Counted from the stretch's first letter, positions 1 through 5,917 are shown. The stretch: 9,484 nucleotides of DNA from Spirochaetales bacterium (GCA_022784805.1 JALFYG010000033.1:1-9484); one strand, 5' to 3'. Numbers and translations are program-made. The notes: generated from the letters alone by a model not told the origin.

Positions 1-29
1 TTTATGGCTTCATTCTTTACCTGTCTGTC

Positions 30-66
30 CATGATTTATTATAGCATTTATAACGATTTATAACAA
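30..66 (-). promoter_or_regulatory. sigma-A-like promoter next to an ATG at the window edge
   Basis: On the minus strand a TTGTTA (66-61) and a perfect TATAAT (43-38) are separated by 17 nt, a good housekeeping promoter layout. An ATG lies at 32-30 and starts a frame running off the left edge (first residues M-D-R-Q-V-K-N-E-A-I). The ATG is only 5 nt past the -10 box, so the transcript would be leaderless or the true start lies outside the window. I do not recognise the 10 visible residues and therefore call no gene. The promoter could also be chance in AT-rich DNA. Confidence 0.35.
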
Positions 67-83
67 TTGAGGCATTCATTTTT

Positions 84-127
84 CAGCCTTACATCCTCCA
101 CCTTGAAAGGTGGAAGCTTTACGGCTG
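84..127. other. two-tier hairpin, terminator-like or insertion-sequence end
   Basis: An inner stem TCCACC/GGTGGA (97-102 with 109-114) lies inside an outer stem CAGCC/GGCTG (84-88 with 123-127). On the plus strand it is followed by TTTTTC, so it could end a plus-strand transcript coming from outside the window. Hairpins of the type CTTCCACC-loop-GGTGGAG also occur near the ends of IS200/IS605-like elements. I see no tnpA or tnpB coding sequence nearby, so that reading is weak. Confidence 0.35.
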
Positions 128-346
128 TTTTTCTGTAAAGAAGCGGTATTGGCATTTGAAAAACAGTATCTTTATGCCCAAGAGCACTATTTTGCAGAGC
201 AGGAATAATCGCTAAATCAAGAAAGTATCTGGAAACTGAAAGCTGAGGATCTGGAACAACATACTTGAAACTCTTTTGCTGTTTTTTGCTGTGACTCTTG
301 AGATGATTATGTCTTGTGGTTACTCAACCCTTTGAAAACCAGGAAT
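128..346. other. gene-poor stretch, possible coding relic
   Basis: No gene with a start and ribosome binding site is visible. The minus strand has a stop-free frame from 323 to the TAA at 50-48 (91 codons), but it has no early ATG and I recognise no family. The plus strand has shorter coding-like runs over the same bases. A 9-bp inverted repeat CTGTTTTTC/GAAAAACAG lies at 125-133 and 158-166. It may be debris of a transposase or another lost gene, but nothing here proves that. Confidence 0.25.
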
Positions 347-478
347 TATTGATGAAATCCGATTATGCGCAGGTATGACTATGCCGTTATTTCCGATTAT
401 GCGCAGGTATCTTGTACTTTTTGGCTTTCATCTGGGATAAAATGGCATCTTCACTTAATTAATATCACTAGCTCCTAT
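347..478. repeat. downstream copy of the DUF4143 ATPase control region
   Basis: This is a direct copy, in the same orientation, of the sequence upstream of the DUF4143 ATPase (2132-2262). It contains two 34-nt units starting at 358 and 392, each with GATTATGCGC (361-370 and 395-404). By eye they match upstream units C and D at 31/34 and 32/34 positions. Similarity continues without gaps through CTTTCATCTGGGATAA and then more loosely to about 478. The copy starts about 230 nt beyond the 3' end of the ATPase gene and drives no gene that I can see. Confidence 0.85.
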
Positions 479-581
479 GACTCTAGCTAGATCCTCTTTG
501 TGCCTCTCCCTTCATTGATGGTGATATATGGTTTTCTCCTTCTGATAAAGTATTCATGCCCTACTCTTGATACCTAAAAGC

Positions 582-603
582 CAGGAAGACATGACTCTTC
601 CTG
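582..603 (-). terminator. possible terminator of the DUF4143 ATPase gene
   Basis: A perfect 8-bp stem CAGGAAGA/TCTTCCTG closes a 6-nt loop. Read on the minus strand it lies about 107 nt past the ATPase stop and is followed by GCTTTTAGG, a weak T-run. It is plausible as a weak intrinsic terminator. The T-run is poor, so it may be only a transcript-end hairpin. Confidence 0.35.
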
Positions 604-709
604 ACTTTAAACCTTTCTTATTTCGTTCTTTTATGTACGGTCTAAGCACTTATCTTTCATCGACTTCTTTATCAAGGTCATCATCTTCCTTATCTTCGCT
701 TAAAGGATT

Positions 710-2068
710 TCAAAGCATCATTACCATATATGGAGGGATACACAAGATATCATCCTTAACTATCAGATTCTTTGGATGAATAATATAGCTTTCTCCTATT
801 CTGTCTTTATACTTTTCTTTAAATCTTAAGAGTGATGTTGTAGTGTATTTAGTGCCTGACTTCACCTCGATTGGATAAATCTTGTATTTCAATTTGCTGT
901 TATTTGAAAGTACAAAATCTATTTCAATGTCATTTCTATGCTTCTCTTCGTTGTAATGCGTATAGAAGTATAATTTGTGCCCATTTGCTGTCAACATTTG
1001 GGCAATAATGTTTTCATAAAGCATTCCTTCATTTAATGAAAGCTTGCCTGACAATATCTGTTTATAAACTTCGTCCTCCAATAATTCATTCTCATCAAAT
1101 GCATGGCTTACAAGTAATCCTGTGTCCCCCATATAGCATTTGACATATGTCCTTACTTCATTTATGGATAATCCTACGTTTGGATCACTGCACATAAAAC
1201 ATTCATTGGATACCATGGAGTCTGACAGCCAAAAGAATGTCTCCTCGTATTGTTCAGCAGAAGAGCCATCCTGAATGTTCTTAAAATTAACTCTTTTTTC
1301 GTGCTGAGAAAGTAGCCCAGGTATTTGATCAAAGATAGAAAGGACCTTACTTCTATAACGGGCATTTATTTTCATTACATCTTCTCTGTATAGCTTCAGG
1401 ATGTCTCTTTTTTCTTTGTCAACTAAGTAAAAATCTTTATTGTTTTCAACAAAAAGAATGACAGGCTTAGGCATTCCTCCGATTAACATGTATTGTTTAA
1501 AGAGAAGCATTGCTTTATTGTGTAGCCCTCTGTCCATGGGAATCCTTTTGTTGAAACAATCTCTGATGCAATCAATAAGCACATCTTCCCCGAGTGCCCA
1601 TGCAAATTCCTCAAAATCCAGTGGATACATGTTTATATGACGTTCTTCCGATGGGATAACGATATCTTTGACATTTTCTTTTATTGAGATCAAAGAACCA
1701 GTTTCTATATAGTCATATCTCCCATCTGCCACCAGATACTTTATCGCAGCTCTTGCCTGAGGAAACATCTGTACTTCATCGAATATTATTACTGCATCTC
1801 TTTTCTTTAACCTTTTCCCGAAATGGGCCTGCAACATCATGAAGAATGTATCAAGGTCGTTAAGATAGCTTTCAAAATACTGTTCAACATCCTTATCTTT
1901 CTTTGCAAAGTCAATCAGGATGTAATTGTCATACTCATTTTTGGCGAACTCTTCACATATCGTTGACTTACCTATGCGTCTTGCTCCTTCTATCAAGATT
2001 GCTTTACTTCCTTTTGATTTTCTTTTCCATTCAAGGAGTTTTGCATACATTTTTCTTTTTAATATCAT
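710..2068 (-). CDS. AAA+ ATPase of the DUF4143 type with nuclease-like C-terminus
   Basis: Predicted soluble 452-residue protein. The N-terminal AAA_14-type domain has Walker A GARRIGKS (28-35), Walker B VIIFDE (93-98, D97/E98) and an ETGS sensor (122-125). The C-terminal DUF4143 part ends in a PD-(D/E)xK-like core: D384 in IEID, then E401-V-K403 in YPIEVKSG. Family members are common orphan ATPases of unproven function, and a nuclease or DNA-transaction role is inferred. I chose the ATG at 2068 (MILKRK) because GGAG sits 5 nt upstream and family members start this way. An in-frame ATG 15 codons earlier lacks that support. It is a single-gene unit, divergent from the DUF234 ATPase, and flanked by direct copies of its operator region. 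After the TGA the frame stays open for 19 strongly acidic codons (709-653). No frameshift or missing motif is seen. Confidence 0.9.
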   Translation of the reverse strand: MILKRKMYAKLLEWKRKSKGSKAILIEGARRIGKSTICEEFAKNEYDNYILIDFAKKDKDVEQYFESYLNDLDTFFMMLQAHFGKRLKKRDAVIIFDEVQMFPQARAAIKYLVADGRYDYIETGSLISIKENVKDIVIPSEERHINMYPLDFEEFAWALGEDVLIDCIRDCFNKRIPMDRGLHNKAMLLFKQYMLIGGMPKPVILFVENNKDFYLVDKEKRDILKLYREDVMKINARYRSKVLSIFDQIPGLLSQHEKRVNFKNIQDGSSAEQYEETFFWLSDSMVSNECFMCSDPNVGLSINEVRTYVKCYMGDTGLLVSHAFDENELLEDEVYKQILSGKLSLNEGMLYENIIAQMLTANGHKLYFYTHYNEEKHRNDIEIDFVLSNNSKLKYKIYPIEVKSGTKYTTTSLLRFKEKYKDRIGESYIIHPKNLIVKDDILCIPPYMVMML

Positions 2069-2137
2069 GGTTTCTCCGATTATGCGCACATATATCTTAA
2101 TGATGAAATCCAATTATACGCAAGTATAATTATATCA
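2069..2137 (-). promoter_or_regulatory. extended -10 promoter and SD of the DUF4143 ATPase gene
   Basis: On the minus strand TGATATAAT (2137-2129) is a perfect extended -10 element, predicting a start of transcription near 2122 and a leader of about 54 nt. A second TATAAT (2118-2113) lies inside repeat unit B. The Shine-Dalgarno GGAG (2077-2074), 5 nt before the ATG, overlaps the edge of repeat unit A. Anything binding that unit as DNA or RNA would therefore also cover the ribosome site. The promoter is deduced from sequence only. Confidence 0.5.
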
Positions 2138-2210
2138 TGATTTCCGATTATGCGCACATATAACTATGCCGTTATTTCAGATTATGCGCAGGTATCTTGT
2201 ACTATTTGGC
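2075..2210. repeat. four tandem 34-nt iteron-like units
   Basis: Units start at 2075, 2109, 2143 and 2177, exactly 34 nt apart. Each begins with about 20 conserved bases of the form TCCGATTATGCGCAnnTAT followed by about 14 variable bases. Unit B is the most diverged (AATTATACGC). Each core contains the palindrome TGCGCA, except unit B with TACGCA. The array covers the promoter, leader and ribosome site of the ATPase gene. It is not CRISPR, because the variable parts are too short and no cas gene is present. Operator sites or iterons bound by a protein, perhaps the ATPase itself, are the likeliest reading. Confidence 0.85.
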
Positions 2211-2262
2211 TTTCATCTGGGATAAAAATGTCTTCTTCTTTCAATTGATATCGTCATCCTAT
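2132..2262. repeat. upstream copy of the DUF4143 ATPase control region
   Basis: Direct-repeat partner of 347-478. The offset is constant at 1785 nt across both core units and the following CTTTCATCTGGGATAA, and then drifts by about one base. This copy is functional in position, because it is next to the promoter of the ATPase gene. The pair encloses the entire gene, so recombination between copies would delete or amplify it. Confidence 0.85.
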
Positions 2263-2885
2263 ATAACCCTAAATTTACTCTCTTTTCTGCTGTTTCTTCT
2301 TTTCTTGTTGCTCCTTTCTTCATCTGTTACTTCGTATCTTTCTTCTGCTTAGCTTGTTTCTGTTGCTCTTACTACATGGATATAGATATCGATGGCGATG
2401 ACCTATATATAGACACTCTTTCTCTTCTTAGACTGAATTAACCTATTAAGAACACCAGTAATTAAAACAATATATAAAGGAAGGAAGAATGATAACTTAG
2501 ATCATCAATACTGAAAGAGACATAAAGGTCAGAGATATATTTATCATCTGTACTCTTCATAAGATTCTATTGGCTCCTATCTCTATGAAATAAATACTTG
2601 GACTGTATCTTCATGGATTAATATATGTATCCCTTTCTGAATATCCTCTAGATGATTGCTATTATTACTTTCTCTTCTCTTATCTTTGTTTAAGAGTAAG
2701 AAGCTTCTATGGCCTTGCTGACTATTCTTATCAACTATGAGATTCATATTCCGGATACAACGCAACATGTATCAGAAATATGATTAAAGATTCTTGATTA
2801 TCTTGTAAATAACTAAAGAGCCATGACGAAACTTAGGTACGTGCGTCAAAAGCCTCTTCATGACTTAGTTATAAATAAAATGAAG
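2263..2885. other. gene-free AT-rich spacer between the two ATPase loci
   Basis: No convincing gene is seen on either strand. The plus strand is strikingly pyrimidine-rich from about 2275 to 2385. The minus strand there shows short Lys/Glu/Gln-rich coding-like runs in shifting frames, possibly a decayed gene. An open frame on the minus strand at 2583-2768 lacks family resemblance and a good ribosome site. An 8-bp inverted repeat ATAACTAA/TTAGTTAT lies at 2809-2816 and 2865-2872. Confidence 0.45.
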
Positions 2886-2977
2886 TTAAGAGATCTTATA
2901 AAGTAACAATTTTGCTGAAAGCTCAGACCAAACATTTCAGCAAGCTATTCTTTTCATAGATATACAGGATCTCTTAA
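2886..2977. repeat. nested inverted repeats
   Basis: A 10-bp outer pair TTAAGAGATC/GATCTCTTAA (2886-2895, 2968-2977) encloses a perfect 9-bp inner pair TTGCTGAAA/TTTCAGCAA (2912-2920, 2935-2943). The segment around the inner left arm resembles the bases at about 3009-3024 (ATTTTGCTgAAAGC against ATTTTGCTaAAAGC), which lead into the ATPase control region. It could be a structured RNA, a recombination site or an element end. No encoded product is seen. Confidence 0.5.
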
Positions 2978-3018
2978 TCATCCAAATAATTTCCCTTGGG
3001 TATGACATTTTGCTAAAA

Positions 3019-3150
3019 GCCAAGTAAATTCTATCGGTAGCAGAGAATCCCAATAATTATGCTTGTAAATCAATGTCTGGCGAAATATAATATAAATATG
3101 GCTTATAAATCGCCAGAAGTGATTAGTGGTGAACTTATATGGCGAAAAAT
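3019..3150. repeat. upstream copy of the DUF234 ATPase control region, three TGGCGA boxes
   Basis: Direct-repeat partner of 4948-5077. It holds three boxes: TGGCGA at 3078-3083, inverted TCGCCA at 3110-3115 and TGGCGA at 3140-3145, spaced 32 and 30 nt. Boxes 1 and 2 extend to an 8-bp inverted pair TCTGGCGA/TCGCCAGA with partly matching AT-rich flanks. The first about 45 nt (from GCCAAG) correspond to the 3' end of a RhuM-type gene, here broken by a stop. The boxes surround the predicted promoter and are probably an operator set. Confidence 0.8.
3063..3091 (+). promoter_or_regulatory. promoter of the DUF234 ATPase gene
   Basis: TTGTAA (3063-3068) and a perfect TATAAT (3086-3091) are separated by 17 nt. 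Box 1 (TGGCGA, 3078-3083) lies in the spacer, so a protein bound there would block polymerase. Transcription should start near 3098, leaving boxes 2 and 3 in a leader of about 73 nt where TCGCCA and TGGCGA could pair. The downstream repeat copy has lost both promoter hexamers at the matching place. Confidence 0.6.
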
Positions 3151-3170
3151 ATAGTATATTAGGTGATAAA

Positions 3171-4595
3171 ATGAAGATTGTTGGACGAGAAAGAGAAAAA
3201 GACTGTCTTATGCAGTGCCTGTTATCAAAGAGACCTGAATTTGTTGCGGTCTATGGCCGTAGAAGGGTGGGCAAAACATATCTGATCAAGGAGTTTTTTA
3301 ATAACAATTTTTCATTCTATGCGACAGGGATTGCAAATGAGAAAACTACAGGTCAATTAAAAGCGTTTCATTCTAGTTTAGCTAAATATGGATATGAAGA
3401 TAAAAAACAGCCTTCAGACTGGTTTGAAGCTTTTGAAATACTTAGAAAGATGCTTGATGGTGATAAACTATATCGTGAACCAATCAATAATAAGAGAGTA
3501 ATCTTTCTTGATGAACTTCCTTGGATGGACACTGCAAAATCTGATTTCAAGAGTGCGTTTGAATACTTCTGGAACAGCTATGCATCATCTAAAGAAGATA
3601 TCATGTTAATTGTTTGCGGTTCAGCAACTTCTTGGATTATGAATAACCTGATTTATGATCGAAAGGGTTTTCACAACAGAATAACTAGGCACATACATCT
3701 TGCCCCATTTTCTTTGGCTGAGTGCGAAGAATTTTTTAAATATAATAACATTGTTATGAACCGAAGCCAGATGATAGAGAGTTATATGATATTTGGTGGT
3801 GTTCCGTATTATCTGAATCTTTTGGATTCAAGGCTTAGCTTAATGCAGAATGTGGATGAACTATGTTTTAAAGAATATGGAAATCTACACGACGAATACT
3901 ACAGTCTTTTCTATTCTCTTTTTAACAAACCAGGAAAGCATATGGTGATTTTGGAGTCTTTAGCTAAAAATCCTTATGGCCTTACCAGAAATCAACTTTC
4001 AAAAGTTGGTGAAATAGGCGGAGGATCAGTTTTGACAAAAGATCTTAGAGAATTACAGGAATGCGGGTTTATTAGGCGGTTTAACAAATTAACTCAAAAA
4101 GATGAGGAATCGTTTTATCAGCTGATAGATCCTTTCGTGCTATTCAGTATTCTATTCTTAAACAATAAGACTCTTAAATCATGGAAAGAACATATAAATA
4201 CGCCAGGTTATTATTCCTGGAGAGGCAAGTCTTTTGAAATCGTATGTCTTAATCATACTCATCAGATAAAGCAAGCTTTAGGAATAAGCGGTATCGAAAC
4301 AGATGAATTTGCATGGCACAGCAGCCATAAGGATAATGGGGCTCAGATTGATTTACTTATCGCTAGAAAAGATGGAGTAATTAATCTTTGTGAAATGAAA
4401 TTTACAAATGAAGCCTACTCTCTGGATTCTGACGAATATGAAAAGATATTGAATAGGATGTCACTGTTTAGAAAGGAAACCGGAACAAATGATGCTATAC
4501 TTATAACGTTAATCTGTGGTGGTGGATATAAACGCAATAAGTATTCAGAAATAATCCAAAATGTAATCACTGGCGATGATTTATTCAGACAATGA
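3171..4595 (+). CDS. AAA+ ATPase of the DUF234 type with PD-(D/E)xK-like C-terminus
   Basis: Predicted soluble 474-residue protein of the archaeal-type ATPase family (AAA_2 plus DUF234). It starts MKIVGRERE, the usual family opening. It has Walker A GRRRVGKT (29-36), Walker B VIFLDE (110-115, D114/E115) and a VCGSATSWI sensor-like strand (148-156). A winged-helix-like segment lies at about residues 262-315. The C-terminal nuclease-like core has D394 in QID, then E408-M-K410. The function of the family is not established, and DNA binding or cleavage driven by ATP is inference. I chose the ATG at 3171 because AGGTGAT lies 4 nt upstream and it fits the family; a GTG at 3126 would add 15 unrelated residues. 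It is related in architecture, not closely in sequence, to the DUF4143 ATPase on the other strand. No clear terminator follows. The gene is enclosed by two copies of its control region. Confidence 0.9.
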   Translation: MKIVGREREKDCLMQCLLSKRPEFVAVYGRRRVGKTYLIKEFFNNNFSFYATGIANEKTTGQLKAFHSSLAKYGYEDKKQPSDWFEAFEILRKMLDGDKLYREPINNKRVIFLDELPWMDTAKSDFKSAFEYFWNSYASSKEDIMLIVCGSATSWIMNNLIYDRKGFHNRITRHIHLAPFSLAECEEFFKYNNIVMNRSQMIESYMIFGGVPYYLNLLDSRLSLMQNVDELCFKEYGNLHDEYYSLFYSLFNKPGKHMVILESLAKNPYGLTRNQLSKVGEIGGGSVLTKDLRELQECGFIRRFNKLTQKDEESFYQLIDPFVLFSILFLNNKTLKSWKEHINTPGYYSWRGKSFEIVCLNHTHQIKQALGISGIETDEFAWHSSHKDNGAQIDLLIARKDGVINLCEMKFTNEAYSLDSDEYEKILNRMSLFRKETGTNDAILITLICGGGYKRNKYSEIIQNVITGDDLFRQ

Positions 4596-4673
4596 TAAAT
4601 AATAGCCAAATGCTAATGTTTTGGATGATGCTCAAATTGTAAAAAGATCGTTGTTGATATTATCTACTGCTAA

Positions 4674-4986
4674 AACAAAACCATAGGTAGACACATCAGT
4701 AATGTCCCTGAAGGAGACCTCGGTGACTCAGTTGTCGCAAGATTTGCGACAACTGTAGCAGGCGGTAAACATACCGGGCGGATTGCTATAACTTAGACAT
4801 GATTGTTTCTGTTGGATACTGTGTGCAATCTCAGCGTGGTGATGAATCTAGGGGTATTCTAAAACAACATATGATTCAGAATATGCTGTGAATCAGAAAA
4901 GGCTTGATGCCTTTCAGATTATGCAGCGTGTTGGCAGTTCACCCGATGCCAAGCAAATCCTATCGGTAGTAGAAGTCAATTATTGA
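4674..4986 (+). pseudogene. RhuM-family (virulence RhuM) gene remnant, two frameshifts
   Basis: Three plus-strand frames in succession give RhuM-like pieces: KTIGRHISNV...GDSVVARFATT (4674-4793), then YNLDMIVSVGY with VQSQRG and GILKQHM (4787-4879), then EYAVNQKRLDAF...DAKQILSVVE ending in TGA (4879-4986). The order matches RhuM proteins, whose hallmark is YNLDxIISVGYRVxSxRGxxFRxWA. Here the N-terminus, the FRxWA part and much of the C-terminus are missing, so the gene is dead. The role of RhuM proteins is unclear; they are often found in accessory islands. The tail of this relic is the first part of the direct repeat 4948-5077. Family assignment is from memory of the motifs. Confidence 0.75.
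4729..4755. repeat. perfect 12-bp dyad with 3-nt loop
   Basis: CAGTTGTCGCAA and TTGCGACAACTG flank GAT, giving a very stable potential hairpin. It lies inside the RhuM relic where the peptide SVVARFAT is encoded, so the symmetry may come partly from coding. There is no T-run after it, so it is not a standard intrinsic terminator. It could act as a recombination or protein-binding site. Confidence 0.6.
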
Positions 4987-5077
4987 TGCAGAAAAATCAA
5001 CGTATGGCGATATATGGCATGAATTTGGCTTATAAATCGCCAGAATTGATTAGTAATGAGATTATATGGCGATAAAT
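4948..5077. repeat. downstream copy of the DUF234 ATPase control region
   Basis: Same orientation as 3019-3150, with TGGCGA at 5005-5010, TCGCCA at 5037-5042 and TGGCGA at 5067-5072, again spaced 32 and 30 nt. The segment GGCTTATAAATCGCCAGAA is identical in both copies. The promoter hexamers are degenerate here and no ATPase gene follows, so this copy is orphaned. Small insertions and deletions near 4975-4990 distinguish the copies. Confidence 0.8.
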
Positions 5078-5144
5078 GATGTATATTTCAATCGTGTTTA
5101 CACCTAATGGACAAAGCAAAAATCTAAATAATCAATCATGAACA

Positions 5145-5354
5145 TCAATCTTTCAGTATATCTGCCATATAATCGGAATTAAGTGCAATGCGGTTAATGG
5201 CGCTGATTGCTTCTAGATCCTCAATAGACAGGTCACTTACTCTGATTGCAACTGAAAGGATTGGTTTATCAATAGCGCTGCTTTCCATAGCGTTAATTGA
5301 AACTCCAAATAGAGAGGATAGTTGCTTGTGTATATAGTTGAAATAGAGTTTCTT
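5145..5354 (-). pseudogene. unrecognised coding-like 3' fragment
   Basis: A minus-strand frame of 69 codons ends in TGA at 5147-5145 and reads like protein: HKQLSSLFGVSINAMESS, then KPILSVAIRVSDLSIEDLEA, then a short tail to ILKD. It opens directly after a stop (5357-5355) and has no start codon or ribosome site at its upstream end. It is therefore probably the 3' end of a truncated gene. An internal ATG would give about 47 residues, but GGAG is 14 nt away. I cannot name the family; the LSxLFGVS run could be part of a helix-turn-helix. Confidence 0.35.
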
Positions 5355-5392
5355 TCAAAACATTTTATGATTCAAATATACAGAAAGAAACT
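5347..5392. repeat. 10-bp inverted repeat
   Basis: AGTTTCTTTC (5347-5356) and GAAAGAAACT (5383-5392) flank a 26-nt spacer, exactly where the coding-like minus-strand fragment stops being open. It could mark the end of an inserted or deleted segment, or be an operator. The rest of the interval up to 5520 shows no supported gene; a plus-strand frame at 5322-5513 has no ribosome site and looks non-coding. Confidence 0.4.
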
Positions 5393-5534
5393 ATTAGCTC
5401 CGTTATCAATTACTTACTTTGAACTTTCTTCATATAGGGGGAGTACATTCTGGTCATGCGATTTATACCCCTCCCTGATTAGTCATGGGACTTCTACACT
5501 GATGTCATACTAATCTCAAAAGGAGCATATGCAT

Positions 5535-5840
5535 ATGCCTAGAAAGAAAGGCTCTAAGAACAGAGTCAAAGGATTCAAGAGTGTTGAAGCTATTCAGTTT
5601 GCAATTGACGAGATGACTGCAGAAAAGGAAGCACTTTCTGCAGACATCACTGCAACAACAGAACAGATCTCATCATTGAAGGCTGAACTGAAGAAAAAGA
5701 GAAGTAGTCTCAAGTCTTTGGAAAGAAAAATAACAAAGTACGAAGAGACAAAGGCTGAAATGGAGAAGGTAAGGGCTACTGGAAACAACAATAAGGAGGA
5801 TAATCTTCAGGTTCCTGAAATAACTCAAGACTCTCTCTGA
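5535..5840 (+). CDS. small basic coiled-coil protein, unknown function
   Basis: 101 residues. The N-terminus PRKKGSKNRVKG is strongly basic and resembles the AT-hook-like xPKGSKN stretch of some DNA-binding and mobile-element proteins. Residues of about 15-80 are a heptad-rich helix (alternating Glu/Lys with Leu, Ile and Ala), and the last about 20 are acidic and probably disordered. There is no signal peptide or membrane segment. AAAAGGAG lies 9 nt before the ATG at 5535 but only 3 nt before the ATG at 5529, so I prefer 5535. The gene stands alone and has its own terminator. A nucleic-acid-binding coiled-coil protein is the likely class, with no named family recognised. Coding status is supported by the ribosome site, composition and terminator. 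Confidence 0.75.
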   Translation: MPRKKGSKNRVKGFKSVEAIQFAIDEMTAEKEALSADITATTEQISSLKAELKKKRSSLKSLERKITKYEETKAEMEKVRATGNNNKEDNLQVPEITQDSL

Positions 5841-5884
5841 CTGTTAGCTTCAACACAAATCCCAACGACTTGGTTTCTTGGACC

Positions 5885-5917
5885 GAACCCCCATTGGAGA
5901 ATATCCTTTGGGGGTTC
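5885..5917 (+). terminator. intrinsic terminator after the coiled-coil gene
   Basis: A perfect 9-bp GC-rich stem GAACCCCCA/TGGGGGTTC (5885-5893 with 5909-5917) closes a 15-nt loop that can itself pair GGA with TCC. It starts 44 nt after the stop and is followed by CTTTAC, a short T-run. The stem strength makes a terminator likely despite the weak tail. Confidence 0.75.

Noticed and set aside
84..127. Confident call of an IS200/IS605 end
   Set aside because: The hairpin shape is suggestive, but no tnpA or tnpB coding sequence, target motif or second end is visible in the window.
567..779. Plus-strand 70-codon frame, low-complexity serine-rich
   Set aside because: It overlaps the ATPase 3' end on the other strand, has no ribosome site, and its Ser run is the antisense of the acidic codons noted there.
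2075..2210. CRISPR array
   Set aside because: The variable parts are only about 14 nt, the repeats diverge from unit to unit, and no cas genes are nearby; the array sits on a promoter.
2475..2510. AAGGAAGG followed by ATG near 2487-2490 as a small gene start
   Set aside because: The frame stops after three codons.
2583..2768. Minus-strand 61-codon frame in the spacer
   Set aside because: No convincing ribosome site and no family resemblance, and it lies in gene-poor AT-rich DNA.
5322..5513. Plus-strand 63-codon frame
   Set aside because: No Shine-Dalgarno, composition unlike a protein, and it overlaps a more coding-like minus-strand frame and an inverted repeat.
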